Positions 27,301 to 39,266 of a stretch of DNA of 64,000 nt are shown here, one piece after another. The DNA comes from Bradyrhizobium lupini (GTDB lineage: Bacteria; Pseudomonadota; Alphaproteobacteria; Rhizobiales; Xanthobacteraceae). The stretch is from positions 3,348,001-3,412,000 of the forward strand of contig NZ_CP162553.1 in the NCBI RefSeq assembly GCF_040939785.1. The letters are read 5' to 3'. The translations under genes and the position numbers were made by a program. The notes beneath the pieces were generated by a model. It did no database searches. It was given only the letters and a program-made list of their open reading frames with translations, and was not told where the DNA came from. The stretch's first letter is position 1, and each line of letters starts with the position of its first letter.

Positions 27301-28193
27301 TTGGCTGCGATCGACTATGACGTTGAACTGAGGCGCGCCGGGGCGCACGCGACCGTCGGCTGGCGGCGCGTGCTGTTTTTGGCGCAGCGGCATGTGCTGG
27401 GCGCGGCCGGGCTCGTCATCATGACCCTGTTCGTGTTCACCGCGATCTTCGCCGACTTCATCGCGCGTTACGATCCGCTGACGATCGATGCCGCTCGGGC
27501 ACTGGCGCGTCCAAGCCTGGCACACTGGATGGGCACGGATTCCTTCGGCCGCGATGTCTTCAGCCGCATCATTCATGGCGCGCGGATCTCGCTCGCGGTC
27601 GGCATCGGCTCGACGGCGCTCGGCGGCAGCATCGGCGTGATCGTCGGCCTCACCTCCGGCTATCTCTCCGGCTGGGTCGATCTCGTGTTCCAGCGCGTCT
27701 CCGATGTCCTCCAGGCGCTGCCGCTGCTGGTGCTGGCCCTCATCATGACCGCGGCGCTTGGGCCGTCCTTGCCGAACGTCATCATTGCGATCGCCATTCC
27801 GCTGATCCCGACCGTCTCGCGCGTCATCCGCGCCAACACGCTGGCGCTGCGCGAGCTGCCATTCATCGAGGCCGCCAAGTCGATCGGCATGAGCGAGGTA
27901 CGCATTGCGCTCCGTCACGTGCTGCCGAATACGCTGGCGCCGCTGATCGTGCTTGCGACGGCCCAGCTCGGCTCGACTATCCTCACGGAAGCCTCGCTCT
28001 CCTTCCTCGGCCTCGGCATTCCCGAGCCGTACCCGTCGTGGGGGCGCATGCTCTCTGAATCCGCCGCCGAATATGTCCGCACGGCGCCATGGCTGGTGAT
28101 CTTCCCGGGCATCGCCATCAGCCTCGCGGTGTTCGGCGCCAATCTGTTCGGTGACGCCTTGCGCGACATCCTCGATCCCCGGCAGCGCGGCTG

Positions 28194-28194
<1 letters not shown>
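27301..28194 (+). CDS. peptide-type ABC transporter permease, DppC-like
   Basis: 297 residues from a TTG at 27301 with AGGAGAACC just upstream. The DppC pattern is clear: an N-terminal helix [39 protein letters not shown], and the coupling loop [20 protein letters not shown]. Six membrane helices. It pairs with the DppB-like permease and shares one base (ATG overlap) with the following ATPase gene. Confidence 0.92.
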
Positions 28195-29197
<1,003 letters not shown>

Positions 29198-29201
<4 letters not shown>

Positions 29202-30184
29202 CCGAGGCACTGCTCGAAGTCACCGAACTCAAGAAGCACTATCCGGTGCGCGCCGGCGTGTTGCGCCGACAAATCGGCACAGTGCATGCGGTCGACGGCG
29301 TCTCGTTTTCGGTTGGGGTCGGGGAGACGCTGGGCCTTGTCGGCGAATCCGGCTGCGGCAAGTCGACGGTGGCGCGCAGCGTGCTGCGGCTGGTCGAGCC
29401 GACCTCGGGCCAGATTCGCCTCGAAGGCGAGGACATCACGCATCTCTCCAAGTCCGCGCTGCGGCCACACCGTCGTTCGATGCAGATCGTATTCCAGGAT
29501 CCTTTCGCCTCGCTCAACCCGCGCATGACTGCCGGAGACATCGTGGGCGAGCCGCTGTTCGTGCACGGGCTCGCGACCGGCAAAGCGCTGGAGGCACGTA
29601 CCGCACAGCTGTTCGAGCAGGTTGGCTTGCGGCCCGACCAGATGCGCAACTTCCCGCATCAATTCTCCGGCGGCCAGCGCCAGCGCATCTGCATCGCCCG
29701 CGCGCTGGCGCTCGGGCCCCGCCTGATCGTCTGCGACGAGCCGGTCTCCGCGCTCGATGTCTCGATCCAGGCGCAGGTGATCAATCTCCTGATCGATCTG
29801 CAACGGCAGCACGGCTTCTCCTACCTCTTCATCGCGCATGACCTCGCCGTGGTCGCCCATATCAGTCACCGCGTCGCCGTGATGTATCTCGGCCGCATCG
29901 TCGAGATCGCGGACAAGGACGAGCTGTTCCGCAATCCGCGCCATCCCTACACGCAGGCCCTGCTCGCCTCGGTACCGATCGCCAACCCGCTCGCCAAAAA
30001 GCTCGTGCCGCTGGTCGACGGCGACGTGCCAAGCCCGGTCAATCCGCCGCCGGGGTGTGCGTTTCACACCCGCTGCCGGTATGCGATGGAGCGATGCAGG
30101 ACGGAACGACCGGCGTTGGTGGACGCGGGGGACGGGCACCAGGTGGCGTGCTTGCTCAATGGCGGAACGGGGCGGAGCCAGTAG
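29198..30184 (+). CDS. peptide-type ABC transporter ATPase, DppF-like
   Basis: 328 residues from the ATG at 29198 with GGAGGTGGC ahead; an upstream open frame overlapping the previous gene is not used. Walker [12 protein letters not shown]-loop [14 protein letters not shown], signature FSGGQRQRI, Walker [14 protein letters not shown]-loop IAHDL. The C-terminal extension has the cysteine set [15 protein letters not shown] and ACL. The [20 protein letters not shown] opening is typical of DppF/OppF. It ends the operon; a short palindrome follows. Confidence 0.93.
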
Positions 30185-30190
30185 CTCCGC

Positions 30191-30216
30191 TGTCGTCCCG
30201 GCCTTCGCCGGGGCGA
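30191..30216. repeat. short palindrome, GTCGTCCCGGCCTTCGCCGG type
   Basis: Near-perfect hairpin (GTCG-CCCGGC, loop CTTC, GCCGGG-CGAC) between the convergent dppF-like and carboxylase genes. It equals one arm of the larger interspersed repeats and probably ends transcription from both sides, although no T run follows. Confidence 0.55.
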
Positions 30217-30234
30217 CGAGTTGAGCTTGCCGCC

Positions 30235-32208
30235 CTACTCAGCCCCGATCTCCGCCACGATCCGGCCCGTTGTCACCTGCTCGCCCTCGGCGACGTCGAT
30301 CGCGGCGACGACGCCGTCGATGCCGGCCTTGTGGACATGCTCCATCTTCATCGCTTCCAGCGTCATCACCGGCTGGCCGGCAGTGACGCGGTCGCCCGGC
30401 TTGACCAGGACGGCAACGACGCGGCCGTTCATGGCAGCGCGAACCTTGCCGTCTCCGTTGCTTGCGGCCGCCTTCGGCGCGGCGAGGGTGAGATCGGTCG
30501 CCGCGAGCGGGATGCCGCGGCGCTGGAGGTGGAGCCGGTCGCCGTCGCGCAGGAATTTGGCACTGTCCATCACGCCGTCATGGCGGAAGCAGATCACGTC
30601 GAGATCGAGTTGGTCGATCTCGAACTTGTCTTGCCGGCCGTCCCTGGCAACAATGTAGCTGCCATCGCGCTCGCGCCAGACTTCTAGCTCAAGCGCCTGG
30701 CCTGCGATCTCGATTTTCGCCGGCAGCGGGAACGTTGCCGCGAGGCTCCGTCCGCGGCGCCACGACGGTGCCTGGGGGTTCGTGACGTAGAGCAGCAGGC
30801 CGGCCAAGGCCATGTCGAATGCGGCGTCCGCGCGCGGCGCCAGCAGCTCGTCGCGATGGGCACCAATGAACGCCGTGGTCGCCTCGCCTTTGGCGAAGCC
30901 GGGATGACGCAGGCATGACATCAGGAAAGTCTGATTGGTAGTCACACCAAATCCGGTCAGTTGCTCCAGGCCGACGATCAGCCGCCCCCTCGCCTCCTCG
31001 CGGGTCGCGCCATGGCCGATCACCTTCGCGATCATGGAATCGTAGAACGGCGGAATCTCGGAGCCCGATTGCAGCGCATGTTCGACGCGGATGCCATCCG
31101 GCACCTGCCAGCGCGCCATGCGCCCGGACTGCGGCATGAAATCCTGCGCGGCGTCCTCCGAGCACAGCCGCACCTCGATGGCGTGGCCTGTGAAGCGAAT
31201 GTCCTGCTGCTTGACCGGCAGCGACTCGCCGCGCGCGACGCGCAGCTGCAATTCGACGAGATCGAGCCCGGTGATGGCCTCGGTGACGGGATGCTCGACC
31301 TGGAGACGCGTATTCATCTCCATGAAGTAGAATCCGCCGCTCGCATCGAGCAGAAATTCGAGCGTGCCGGCGCCCTCGTAACGCAACGCCTTCACCGCGG
31401 CGACCGCGACCTCGCCCATCTTCGCACGCAGGTCGGGCGTGACTGCGGTCGACGGCGCCTCCTCGATTAGTTTCTGGTGCCGCCGCTGCACCGAGCAGTC
31501 GCGCTCGCCAAGATGGATGGCGTTGCCATGGCTGTCGCCGAACACCTGAATTTCGATGTGACGGGGATTCTGGATGGCGCGTTCGAGGATCACCGTCGGA
31601 TCGCCAAACGCCGCCTTCGCCTCGGACCGCGCGCTACGCAGTGCCTCGGGGAACGAATTGGCATCCGCAACGAGCCGCATCCCGCGTCCACCGCCGCCGG
31701 CGACCGCCTTGATCATCACGGGAAAGCCGATCTCTCTCGCCTCCGCGAGCATGACTTCATCGCCCTGATCGGCGCCCTGATAGCCGGGCACGACGGGCAC
31801 GCCGGCCTTTTTCATGATCTCCTTGGCACCGGCCTTGTTGCCCATTGTCTCGATCGCCTGCGGCGACGGGCCGATGAAGACGAGGCCGGCATCCTTGCAG
31901 GCTTGCGCAAACTCCTCGTTCTCGGCGAGGAAGCCATAGCCGGGATGAACGGCATCCGCGCCGCTGGCCTTTGCGGCCGCTATGATCGCGGCGATGTTGA
32001 GATAGGACTGCGCCGGCAGCGCTTCGCCGACTCGCACGGCCTGGTCGGCCTGTTGCACATGAAGCGCATCCCTATCCGCATCCGAATAGACCGCGACGAC
32101 GCCGAGGCCGAGCTTCCGCGCGCTGCGCATCACCCGCAGTGCGATCTCGCCGCGATTGGCGATCAGGACCTTGAAGAACGGCCGGTGCTGCACTGATCCG
32201 TTCCTCAT
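30235..32208 (-). CDS. biotin-dependent acyl-CoA carboxylase alpha subunit (geranyl-/methylcrotonyl-CoA type)
   Basis: 657 residues: biotin carboxylase (about 10-460) with KVLIANRGEIALRVMRSARK, the ATP-grasp loop VAGGGGRGMR and MNTRLQVEHPVTE; a middle linker domain; and the biotinyl domain with LEAMKMEH (biotin on the Lys between the Mets) near residue 622. The enzyme charges biotin with CO2 and feeds the beta subunit, whose gene overlaps by four bases. The overall look is closest to the AtuF/MCC-alpha group rather than propionyl-CoA carboxylase; the AtuF assignment is inferred and supported by the AtuD-like dehydrogenase nearby. Confidence 0.88.
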   Translation of the reverse strand: MRNGSVQHRPFFKVLIANRGEIALRVMRSARKLGLGVVAVYSDADRDALHVQQADQAVRVGEALPAQSYLNIAAIIAAAKASGADAVHPGYGFLAENEEFAQACKDAGLVFIGPSPQAIETMGNKAGAKEIMKKAGVPVVPGYQGADQGDEVMLAEAREIGFPVMIKAVAGGGGRGMRLVADANSFPEALRSARSEAKAAFGDPTVILERAIQNPRHIEIQVFGDSHGNAIHLGERDCSVQRRHQKLIEEAPSTAVTPDLRAKMGEVAVAAVKALRYEGAGTLEFLLDASGGFYFMEMNTRLQVEHPVTEAITGLDLVELQLRVARGESLPVKQQDIRFTGHAIEVRLCSEDAAQDFMPQSGRMARWQVPDGIRVEHALQSGSEIPPFYDSMIAKVIGHGATREEARGRLIVGLEQLTGFGVTTNQTFLMSCLRHPGFAKGEATTAFIGAHRDELLAPRADAAFDMALAGLLLYVTNPQAPSWRRGRSLAATFPLPAKIEIAGQALELEVWRERDGSYIVARDGRQDKFEIDQLDLDVICFRHDGVMDSAKFLRDGDRLHLQRRGIPLAATDLTLAAPKAAASNGDGKVRAAMNGRVVAVLVKPGDRVTAGQPVMTLEAMKMEHVHKAGIDGVVAAIDVAEGEQVTTGRIVAEIGAE

Positions 32209-33821
32209 GGGCGGGCCACCGAGAATTGCATGCGCTGTGGGCTCCGCGCGTCACCTTCACGACAGATCGCGAGCACTTCGGACAGCACCGCGCGGGTGTC
32301 GCGCGGATCGATCACGCCGTCGTCGAGCACGCGCGCGCTGGTCGAGAACACGTCCATCTGGCCGTCGAACACGCCGACGATCTGCGCCTTCATGCCATCG
32401 AGCTTTTCTTTTTCGACCGGCTTGCCGCGACGCGCGGCTGCGGCTTCGGTGACGATCGCCATGGTCTCGGCGGCCTGCTCACCGCCCATCACGGCAGTCT
32501 TGGCGTTGGGCCAGGAGAAGCAGAAGCGCGGATGGAAGCCGCGCCCGCACATGCCGTAATTGCCGGCGCCGAACGAGGCGCCGCAATAGATGGTGATCTG
32601 CGGCACTGTCGCCGACGTCACCGCCTGGATCATCTTGGAGCCATGCTTGATCATGCCGGCTTCTTCGTAAGCTTTGCCGACCATGTAGCCGGTGGTGTTG
32701 TTCAGATAGAGCAGCGGCGTTCGGGTTTGGCAGCACGCCTGGATGAAATGCGTCGCCTTGTTGGCACCGGCCGGATCGAGCGGACCGTTGTTGGTGATGA
32801 TGCCGATGGTCTGGCCCTCGATGCGGGCATGGCCGCAGACGGTGGCCGGGCCGTAGTTCGGCGCCATCTCGGTGAAGTCGGAATCATCGACGATACGTGC
32901 GATCACCTGCTTCATGTCCACGGAGCGCTTGTGGTCCATCGGCATAATGCCGAGCAGTTCGTCTTGATCGTAGCGCGGCGGCTTATATTCCGCGCTCGCC
33001 CTGCCCGGCCGTTCCCATTCCAGCGCCGCCATGATCTCGCGCGCGATGCGCAGGGCGTCGCGGTCATCCTCGGCGAGGTAGTCGCCAAGTCCCGACACCT
33101 GCGTGTGCATCTCGGCGCCGCCAAGCTCCTCTTCGGTCGCGATCTCGCCGGTGGCGGCCTTCAGCAGCGGCGGCCCGGCGAGGAAGGCGCGGGTGCGGCC
33201 ACGGACCATGACGATGTAGTCGGACAGGCCGGTCTGATAGGCGCCGCCGGCGGTCGAGGAGCCATGGGTTACGGTCACGACGGGCAGGCCCGCTGCGGAG
33301 AGTCGCGCGAGATTGCGGAAGATGTTGCCGCCGCGGACAAAGTCTTCGACGCGGTAGCGCAGGAGATTGGCGCCGGCGCTTTCGACCAGCTGGACGTAAG
33401 GCAGCTTGTTCTCCAGCGCGAGCTCCTGCACGCGTATCGTCTTGTCGAGGCCGTAGGGCTGAAGCGCGCCGGCATCGATGCCGGAATCGTTGGCGCTGAC
33501 CATGCAACGGATGCCCGAGACGAAACCGATGCCGGCGATGACGCCGCCGCCGGGGACGCTCTTGTCCGGATCAGATACGTCGAACATGTAGCCGGCGAGC
33601 GTGGACAGCTCGATGAAGGGCGCGCCGGGATCGAGCACCAGCGCGACGCGCTCGCGCGGCAACAGCTGGCCGCGCTTGTGGAAGCGGTCTTTCGCCGCGG
33701 CTGATGCCGCACGCGTGCGCTCTTCCAGCGCGCGCATGCGGTCGATCAGGCCAAGCATGCCGTCGCGGTTGGCGCGATAGGCGGCACTGCCGGGAGAAAT
33801 CGTGTTTTCGAGAATGGACAT
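32205..33821 (-). CDS. acyl-CoA carboxylase carboxyltransferase beta subunit (AtuC/MCC-beta-like)
   Basis: 538 residues, two crotonase-like halves. Features: LPRERVALVLDPGAPFIELS, GGGVIAGIGFVSG, ANDSGIDAGALQPYGLDKT, HGSSTAGGAYQTGLSDY in the first half, and the acyl-CoA/biotin pocket FIQACCQTRTPLLYLNNTTG and GASFGAGNYGMCGRGFHPRF in the second. It transfers carboxyl from biotin to the gamma carbon of a branched enoyl-CoA in the MCC/GCC group. Which substrate applies depends on pocket residues (Phe in methylcrotonyl-CoA and Gly in geranyl-CoA enzymes) that need an alignment. It precedes the alpha subunit in one operon. Confidence 0.87.
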   Translation of the reverse strand: MSILENTISPGSAAYRANRDGMLGLIDRMRALEERTRAASAAAKDRFHKRGQLLPRERVALVLDPGAPFIELSTLAGYMFDVSDPDKSVPGGGVIAGIGFVSGIRCMVSANDSGIDAGALQPYGLDKTIRVQELALENKLPYVQLVESAGANLLRYRVEDFVRGGNIFRNLARLSAAGLPVVTVTHGSSTAGGAYQTGLSDYIVMVRGRTRAFLAGPPLLKAATGEIATEEELGGAEMHTQVSGLGDYLAEDDRDALRIAREIMAALEWERPGRASAEYKPPRYDQDELLGIMPMDHKRSVDMKQVIARIVDDSDFTEMAPNYGPATVCGHARIEGQTIGIITNNGPLDPAGANKATHFIQACCQTRTPLLYLNNTTGYMVGKAYEEAGMIKHGSKMIQAVTSATVPQITIYCGASFGAGNYGMCGRGFHPRFCFSWPNAKTAVMGGEQAAETMAIVTEAAAARRGKPVEKEKLDGMKAQIVGVFDGQMDVFSTSARVLDDGVIDPRDTRAVLSEVLAICREGDARSPQRMQFSVARP

Positions 33822-33835
33822 AACTCAATCCTGCT

Positions 33836-33919
33836 CGTCATTGCGAGGAGCAAAGCGACGAAGCAATCCAGGCGCATCCATGGAAAGATTCTGGATTGCT
33901 TCGCTTCGCTCGCAATGAC
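33836..33919. repeat. palindromic repeat, CGTCATTGCGAGGAGC type, copy 1
   Basis: Arms CGTCATTGCGAGGAGC...GAAGCAATCCAG and CTGGATTGCTTCGC...CTCGCAATGACG form an 84-base hairpin between the carboxylase beta gene and the BKACE gene. A related copy lies at 47033. This kind of element is very common in Bradyrhizobium (general knowledge). Confidence 0.8.
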
Positions 33920-33934
33920 GGTTGAGGCGATAAT

Positions 33935-34802
33935 TTACCTATTCGTCCCAAAAATCTTTCGCGCTTCCGCCGGGCTCGCGATCTCGCGGCCGGCACGGCG
34001 GGCGCAGGCGGCGATGGCGTCGATCAGCTGGCCGTTCGACGTTACCTTCTTGCCGTCGGCGAGATAGAAGGCATCTTCGAGACCGGTGCGCAGATGACCG
34101 CCGAGCTCCGCACAGCGCTGGTGCAGCGGCCAGATTTCTTCGCGGCCTATCGCGGTGACCTGAAATTGCGCCTCGGGACGCTTCAGCTTGATCAGGATCG
34201 GCAGCAGATCGGGATCCGACGGCATGCCGGAGGCGACGCCCATCACAAAGTTATACTCGAGCGGGCCCTTGTACATGCCGACCTGGCGGTACATGCCGAC
34301 GCAGCGGACGATGCCGACGTCAAAACATTCGAATTCGGGGATGGTACCGACCGCGTTCATGACGTCGAGATAGTCCTTCACCTTCTCGACCGCATTGTCG
34401 AACATCATCGGCGGCCAGGCCCAGCTGTTGTCGGCCTTCACCTTCAGGTAATTTAGCGAGCCGGCATTGCAGGCCGCGATCTCCGGCCTGGTCTCGCGGA
34501 TACAATCCAGCGCACCGTTGTAGTTCGGCCCGGAGACGCCGGAGGTGTGATTGATGATCACGCCAGGGCAGGCTTCGCGAATCGCCTGCTGGATCTCCTT
34601 GCTGACGCTGACCTCCCAGGACGGCAGATGCCCCTTGTCCGGCGCCTGCTGACGCAGATGGATGTGCATGATGGACGCGCCGGCATCGAACGCAGCCTTG
34701 GCCTCGCGCGCCATCTGCTCGGGCGTGACAGGCACGTTGTGCTGCTTCGGGTCGGTGAGCACGCCGTTCAGCGCGCAGGTGATGACGGCCTTGTCGCTCA
34801 TG
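33935..34802 (-). CDS. BKACE family (3-keto-5-aminohexanoate cleavage-like) enzyme
   Basis: 288 residues from the ATG at 34802; an in-frame GTG 17 bases earlier is possible. The TIM-barrel family signature is clear: KAVITCALNGVLTDP, the zinc ligands HIH in GASIMHIHLRQQAPD, INHTSGVSG and PEFECFDVG. BKACE enzymes condense a beta-keto acid with acetyl-CoA, giving a CoA ester and acetoacetate; substrates vary widely and most members are unassigned. Its place beside a branched acyl-CoA carboxylase and acyl-CoA dehydrogenases suggests a beta-keto intermediate of the same pathway (inference). Confidence 0.85.
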
Positions 34803-34900
34803 CCTTGAATGTCTCGCACGTTGATAATTCAACGTTTGCGATCATGTGATGGGCGGCAGGCGGCTTCTTGCGCGGAGAAGCTGGAAAAAGGCGATAAACC

Positions 34901-34991
34901 GTAGGGTGGGCAAAGGCGCTCTTGCGCCGTTCCCACCATCTCTCAATACCTCGCGAAGATGGTGGGCACGCTTTCGCTTTGCCCACCCTAC
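34901..34991. repeat. palindromic repeat, GTAGGGTGGGCAAAG type
   Basis: GTAGGGTGGGCAAAGGCG at the left and CTTTGCCCACCCTAC at the right form the outer stem, with an inner GCCGTTCCCACCATCT / AGATGGTGGGCAC pair. It fills the gap between the AraC-type regulator and the BKACE gene. Confidence 0.75.
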
Positions 34992-35000
34992 GAGACGACG

Positions 35001-35801
35001 CTAGCTCGCCTCCGCCAGCCTCACGGTCTCGCTGCTGCGATAGATCGCGAGATCGCGCGAGCCGACGAAGATCGCGCGCGGCTTCAGGCCGTAGAAGCGG
35101 CGGATCGAGTGGCTGAAATGGGTGGAGTCGGGATAGCCGATGTCCTGCGCGAGATGGGCGAGGTTGAGGTCCTGGTTGGCGAAGTGCAGCAGGTGACGCG
35201 CCCGCTTCCAGGCGCGGAAGGAGCGGAACGAGATGCCGGTCTCTTCCTTGAACAGATGCAGGAAGCGCGAAGCGGAAAGTCCGGCCTCCGCCGCGCATGT
35301 GTCCGCCGTCACGGGTTCGCCCGTGAAGCGGCCGATACGGGCGACCGCACGCGTCACGCGGGGGTCGAGCACGCGGCGCGGCAGCGCCTCGCCAAAACAC
35401 ATCTGGTCGAATTCGGCGGTGGTGATGTCGCCGTAGCGACGCTGGCGCAGCAGCGTGTAGGCGGCGAGGATCTTGCGGGCATAGACGGCCCTGTCGGGTC
35501 CGGTGAGCCGCTCGGCCAGGACCTCGATCACGCCATCGGGCATGCTCTCCGGCTCCAGCGTCACGCTGATCGCGGTGCGGTAGTCGCTCGCAATGGAATG
35601 CCGCTGGTTCGGTAGGGTAACGAACAGCTCGCCGGTGGCGAGCGCATCATCGATCGTCAGATGCAGACTGCCCTTCACCGCGACATAGACATGGCAGCAG
35701 CCGGGCGTCCGCTTGCGGGGGCGGCCGAGCAGGCCGGCATAGAATACCCGCTCCGGCGTGATCAGCATCAAATGGTCGGATTCGCGACCGTTATCTTCCA
35801 T
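35001..35801 (-). CDS. AraC-family transcriptional regulator
   Basis: 266 residues. The N-terminal half looks like a cupin-type sensor (GCCHVYVAVKGSLHLTIDDA). The C-terminal half (about 165-260) holds two helix-turn-helix motifs: CAAEAGLSASRFLHLFKEET in the first and LAHLAQDIGYPDSTHFSHSI in the second, ending with RRFYGLKPRA. It probably senses a pathway compound and controls the surrounding catabolic genes; the nearby BKACE gene is downstream on the same strand and the GST gene upstream. No operator could be assigned. Confidence 0.87.
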   Translation of the reverse strand: MEDNGRESDHLMLITPERVFYAGLLGRPRKRTPGCCHVYVAVKGSLHLTIDDALATGELFVTLPNQRHSIASDYRTAISVTLEPESMPDGVIEVLAERLTGPDRAVYARKILAAYTLLRQRRYGDITTAEFDQMCFGEALPRRVLDPRVTRAVARIGRFTGEPVTADTCAAEAGLSASRFLHLFKEETGISFRSFRAWKRARHLLHFANQDLNLAHLAQDIGYPDSTHFSHSIRRFYGLKPRAIFVGSRDLAIYRSSETVRLAEAS

Positions 35802-35971
35802 TGGGATCCTCCTCGCGCGGCTCTTTGGCCGCTGCGGACGGAGGTCACCTTAGCGGAAATCTGGGCGCTGTCACGGCGGGATAGCGCTATCATGAAGCGC
35901 AAAACAGCGGCAGTCCCGACGACCCGGAACTCCCGGCAACATGGCCGTCCCGGCTTTCGCCAGAACGATAA

Positions 35972-36627
35972 TCAGGCCCTCACCCTTGGCGCCACGTTCT
36001 GCTCGACGCCGGCCTGTTGCTCCGCAGCAACCGCGCGCTTGAAACCATCCCGTTGCTGCAAGCGCGCCCAATAGGCTGCGACATTTGGCCCAAAATCCTT
36101 GGCAAGCCCGATAGTATCGGCGAGGCGGAGCGCGTAACCGATCACGATGTCGGCGGCAGTGAAGCGGCCCGCGCACAAGGCCTCGGTATTTGCGGTGGCT
36201 GCCTCGACGGCGCGCAGGCGGCCCAAAAACCATTTGGCATAGTCGCCGGCGACCTGCGGATTGCGGCGCTCTTCCGGCTCGAGCTGGGTGTATCGGAGCA
36301 CCAGCGTCTGCGGGAAGGTTAACGTGGCGTCGCTGAAATACATCCAGTTCACGAACGCGCCATAGGCGGGATCTTCGGGTCCGACCATCAGTGGCGTCGG
36401 TCCATGCTTGATGCCGAGATAGTGGCAGATGCCGGAGGACTCGGTCATTTTCGTCTCGCCGTCGACCATGAAGGGAATCGTGCCCAGCGGATTGAGCGCG
36501 AGATACTCCTTGGCGAAGACCCGCGGCGGGAACGGCAGCATCTTGAGCTCGTAGGGCAGCCCCATCTCCTCCAGCATCCAGAGCGGACGGAATGAGCGCG
36601 CGGCGTCGCAGTGATAGAGCGTGATCA

Positions 36628-36628
<1 letters not shown>
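35972..36628 (-). CDS. glutathione S-transferase
   Basis: 218 residues from the ATG at 36628, which overlaps the stop of the acyl-CoA dehydrogenase gene by one base (TGATG). Thioredoxin-like N-terminal domain MITLYHCDAARSFRPLWMLE with the conserved cis-proline stretch NPLGTIPFMVD and the glutathione-binding TESSGICHYL; an all-helical C-terminal domain has FTAADIVIGYALRL. In this operon it may add glutathione to, or isomerise, a reactive pathway intermediate, or only detoxify. The longer open frame upstream is a shadow over the dehydrogenase. Confidence 0.88.
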
Positions 36629-37791
<1,163 letters not shown>

Positions 37792-37826
37792 CTTGTTAGC
37801 CCAGTTCTTGGTATCTCTGAGGTGCT

Positions 37827-37857
37827 CGTCATGGCCGGGCTCGTCCCGGCCATGACG
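37827..37857. repeat. perfect 13-base-arm palindrome between two acyl-CoA dehydrogenase genes
   Basis: CGTCATGGCCGGG, loop CTCGT, CCCGGCCATGACG. It would fold into a very stable hairpin between the two co-directional dehydrogenase genes and could reduce read-through or protect the mRNA. No T run follows. Confidence 0.65.
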
Positions 37858-37867
37858 GAGAAAGAGG

Positions 37868-39004
37868 TCACAACCCCATCTGCCGCGACGCGAGATCCTT
37901 CATGATCTCCTCGGTGCCGCCGCCGATCGCGTTGACCTTGACCTCACGGTAGATGCGCTCGGCCTTGATGCCGCGCATGAAGCCGGCGCCGCCAAAAATC
38001 TGCACCGCTTCCGAGGCGCAGAACGCCATGGTCTGGGTCGCCTGGTTCTTCATCATGCAGATTTCGGCGACCGGGCTTTCGCCCTGCTCCAGCCGCCAGG
38101 CCAGCATCTCCAGCATCGCTTGCGATGCGGCGACCTTCTGCGCCATGTCGACGATCTTGTGGCGGATCACCTGGTGCTGCGCGAGCGGCTTGCCGAAGGT
38201 CTTGCGCTCCTTGGCGTAGGCAATGGCCTCGTCGAGGCAGACGCGCGCGAACGCGGTGCAGCCCGCCGCCATGCCCATGCGCTCGCTGTTGAAATTCCGC
38301 ATGATGATCTTGAACCCCTGGCCTTCCTCGCCGATCAGGTTTTCCGCCGGTACGCGGCACTCGTCGAAATGCAGGGTCGCGGTGTCGGAGGCCCACCAGC
38401 CCATCTTCTTCAGCTTTGTCCGGGACAGGCCGGGCGTATCCCCCTCGATCAGGAGCAGGCTGACGCCGCCGGCGCCCTCGCCGCCGGTGCGCACCGCAAC
38501 GGTCAAATAGTCGGCACGCATCCCGGATGTGATGAAGGTCTTCTCGCCGCTCACGACGTAGTGATCTCCGTCGCGCCGCGCCTTGGTGCGGAGGCCCGCG
38601 ACATCAGAGCCGCCGCCCGGCTCGGTGATCGCGAGCGCGGAGATTTTCTCACCCGCGAGCACCTGAGGCAGCACGCGCGCCTTCACCTCGGGGCGCGCGG
38701 CCCGCGCGACCGGCGGCGAACCGATCGTATGGCTCATCAAGCTGGCGCTGACACCGCCGGCGCCAGCCCGCGCCAGCTCCTGGCTGGCGACGATCCTCAT
38801 GAACTGGTCGGCGGCGATCCCGCCATATTCCTCGGGGAAACCGAGTCCCAAGAGCCCGATCTCGGCCGCCTTGCGATAGAGCGCGCGGGGGAATTCACCG
38901 GCCTCATCCCACTCGTGGGCGAAGGGCGCAATCTCCTTGTCGACGAAGCGGCGCATCACCTCGCGAAAGGCGTCATGCTCGGCGGTATAGAACGGGCTCA
39001 TCAT
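37868..39004 (-). CDS. acyl-CoA dehydrogenase
   Basis: 378 residues from the double ATG at 39004/39001; the open frame further upstream is not coding. Family blocks: ALAITEPGGGSDVAGLRTKA, KTFITSGMRADYLTVAVRTG, NFNSERMGMAAGC and the C-terminal QIFGGAGFMRGIKAERIYRE, with the FAD-dependent fold throughout. It oxidises an acyl-CoA to the enoyl-CoA, passing electrons to ETF. It resembles medium/branched-chain members; the GGGTEEIMKD end is typical. Two dehydrogenases in tandem suggest successive steps or two substrates of one pathway. Confidence 0.87.
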   Translation of the reverse strand: MMSPFYTAEHDAFREVMRRFVDKEIAPFAHEWDEAGEFPRALYRKAAEIGLLGLGFPEEYGGIAADQFMRIVASQELARAGAGGVSASLMSHTIGSPPVARAARPEVKARVLPQVLAGEKISALAITEPGGGSDVAGLRTKARRDGDHYVVSGEKTFITSGMRADYLTVAVRTGGEGAGGVSLLLIEGDTPGLSRTKLKKMGWWASDTATLHFDECRVPAENLIGEEGQGFKIIMRNFNSERMGMAAGCTAFARVCLDEAIAYAKERKTFGKPLAQHQVIRHKIVDMAQKVAASQAMLEMLAWRLEQGESPVAEICMMKNQATQTMAFCASEAVQIFGGAGFMRGIKAERIYREVKVNAIGGGTEEIMKDLASRQMGL

Positions 39005-39266
39005 CGCACTCTCGCCTTGCTGGCGGATTCGTCTCGTCCACCATGGCCGGAACCTTGGCGGCTCACTTGCGCGGAGTGGCTGGCCGAGCCCCGCTCCAAG
39101 CAAGCTCGCTCTAGCAACTCAACGCAAGACGATTTTCATCGCTCGCGCGCCAACTCCGGATCAAAAAAAGGATGGTGCACAAACTCCGGCTGGCCCTTGG
39201 GCCATGCCGGGCATGGTGCATGGCAATAGGGACGCGGGCGGCACAAGTCCGCCGAGGGAGGAATTC

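Noticed and set aside
39005..39266. Possible small gene in the divergent region between the acyl-CoA dehydrogenase and ligase
   Set aside because: The open frame from 39204 is only the unused extension of the ligase, and no other start has a ribosome site.
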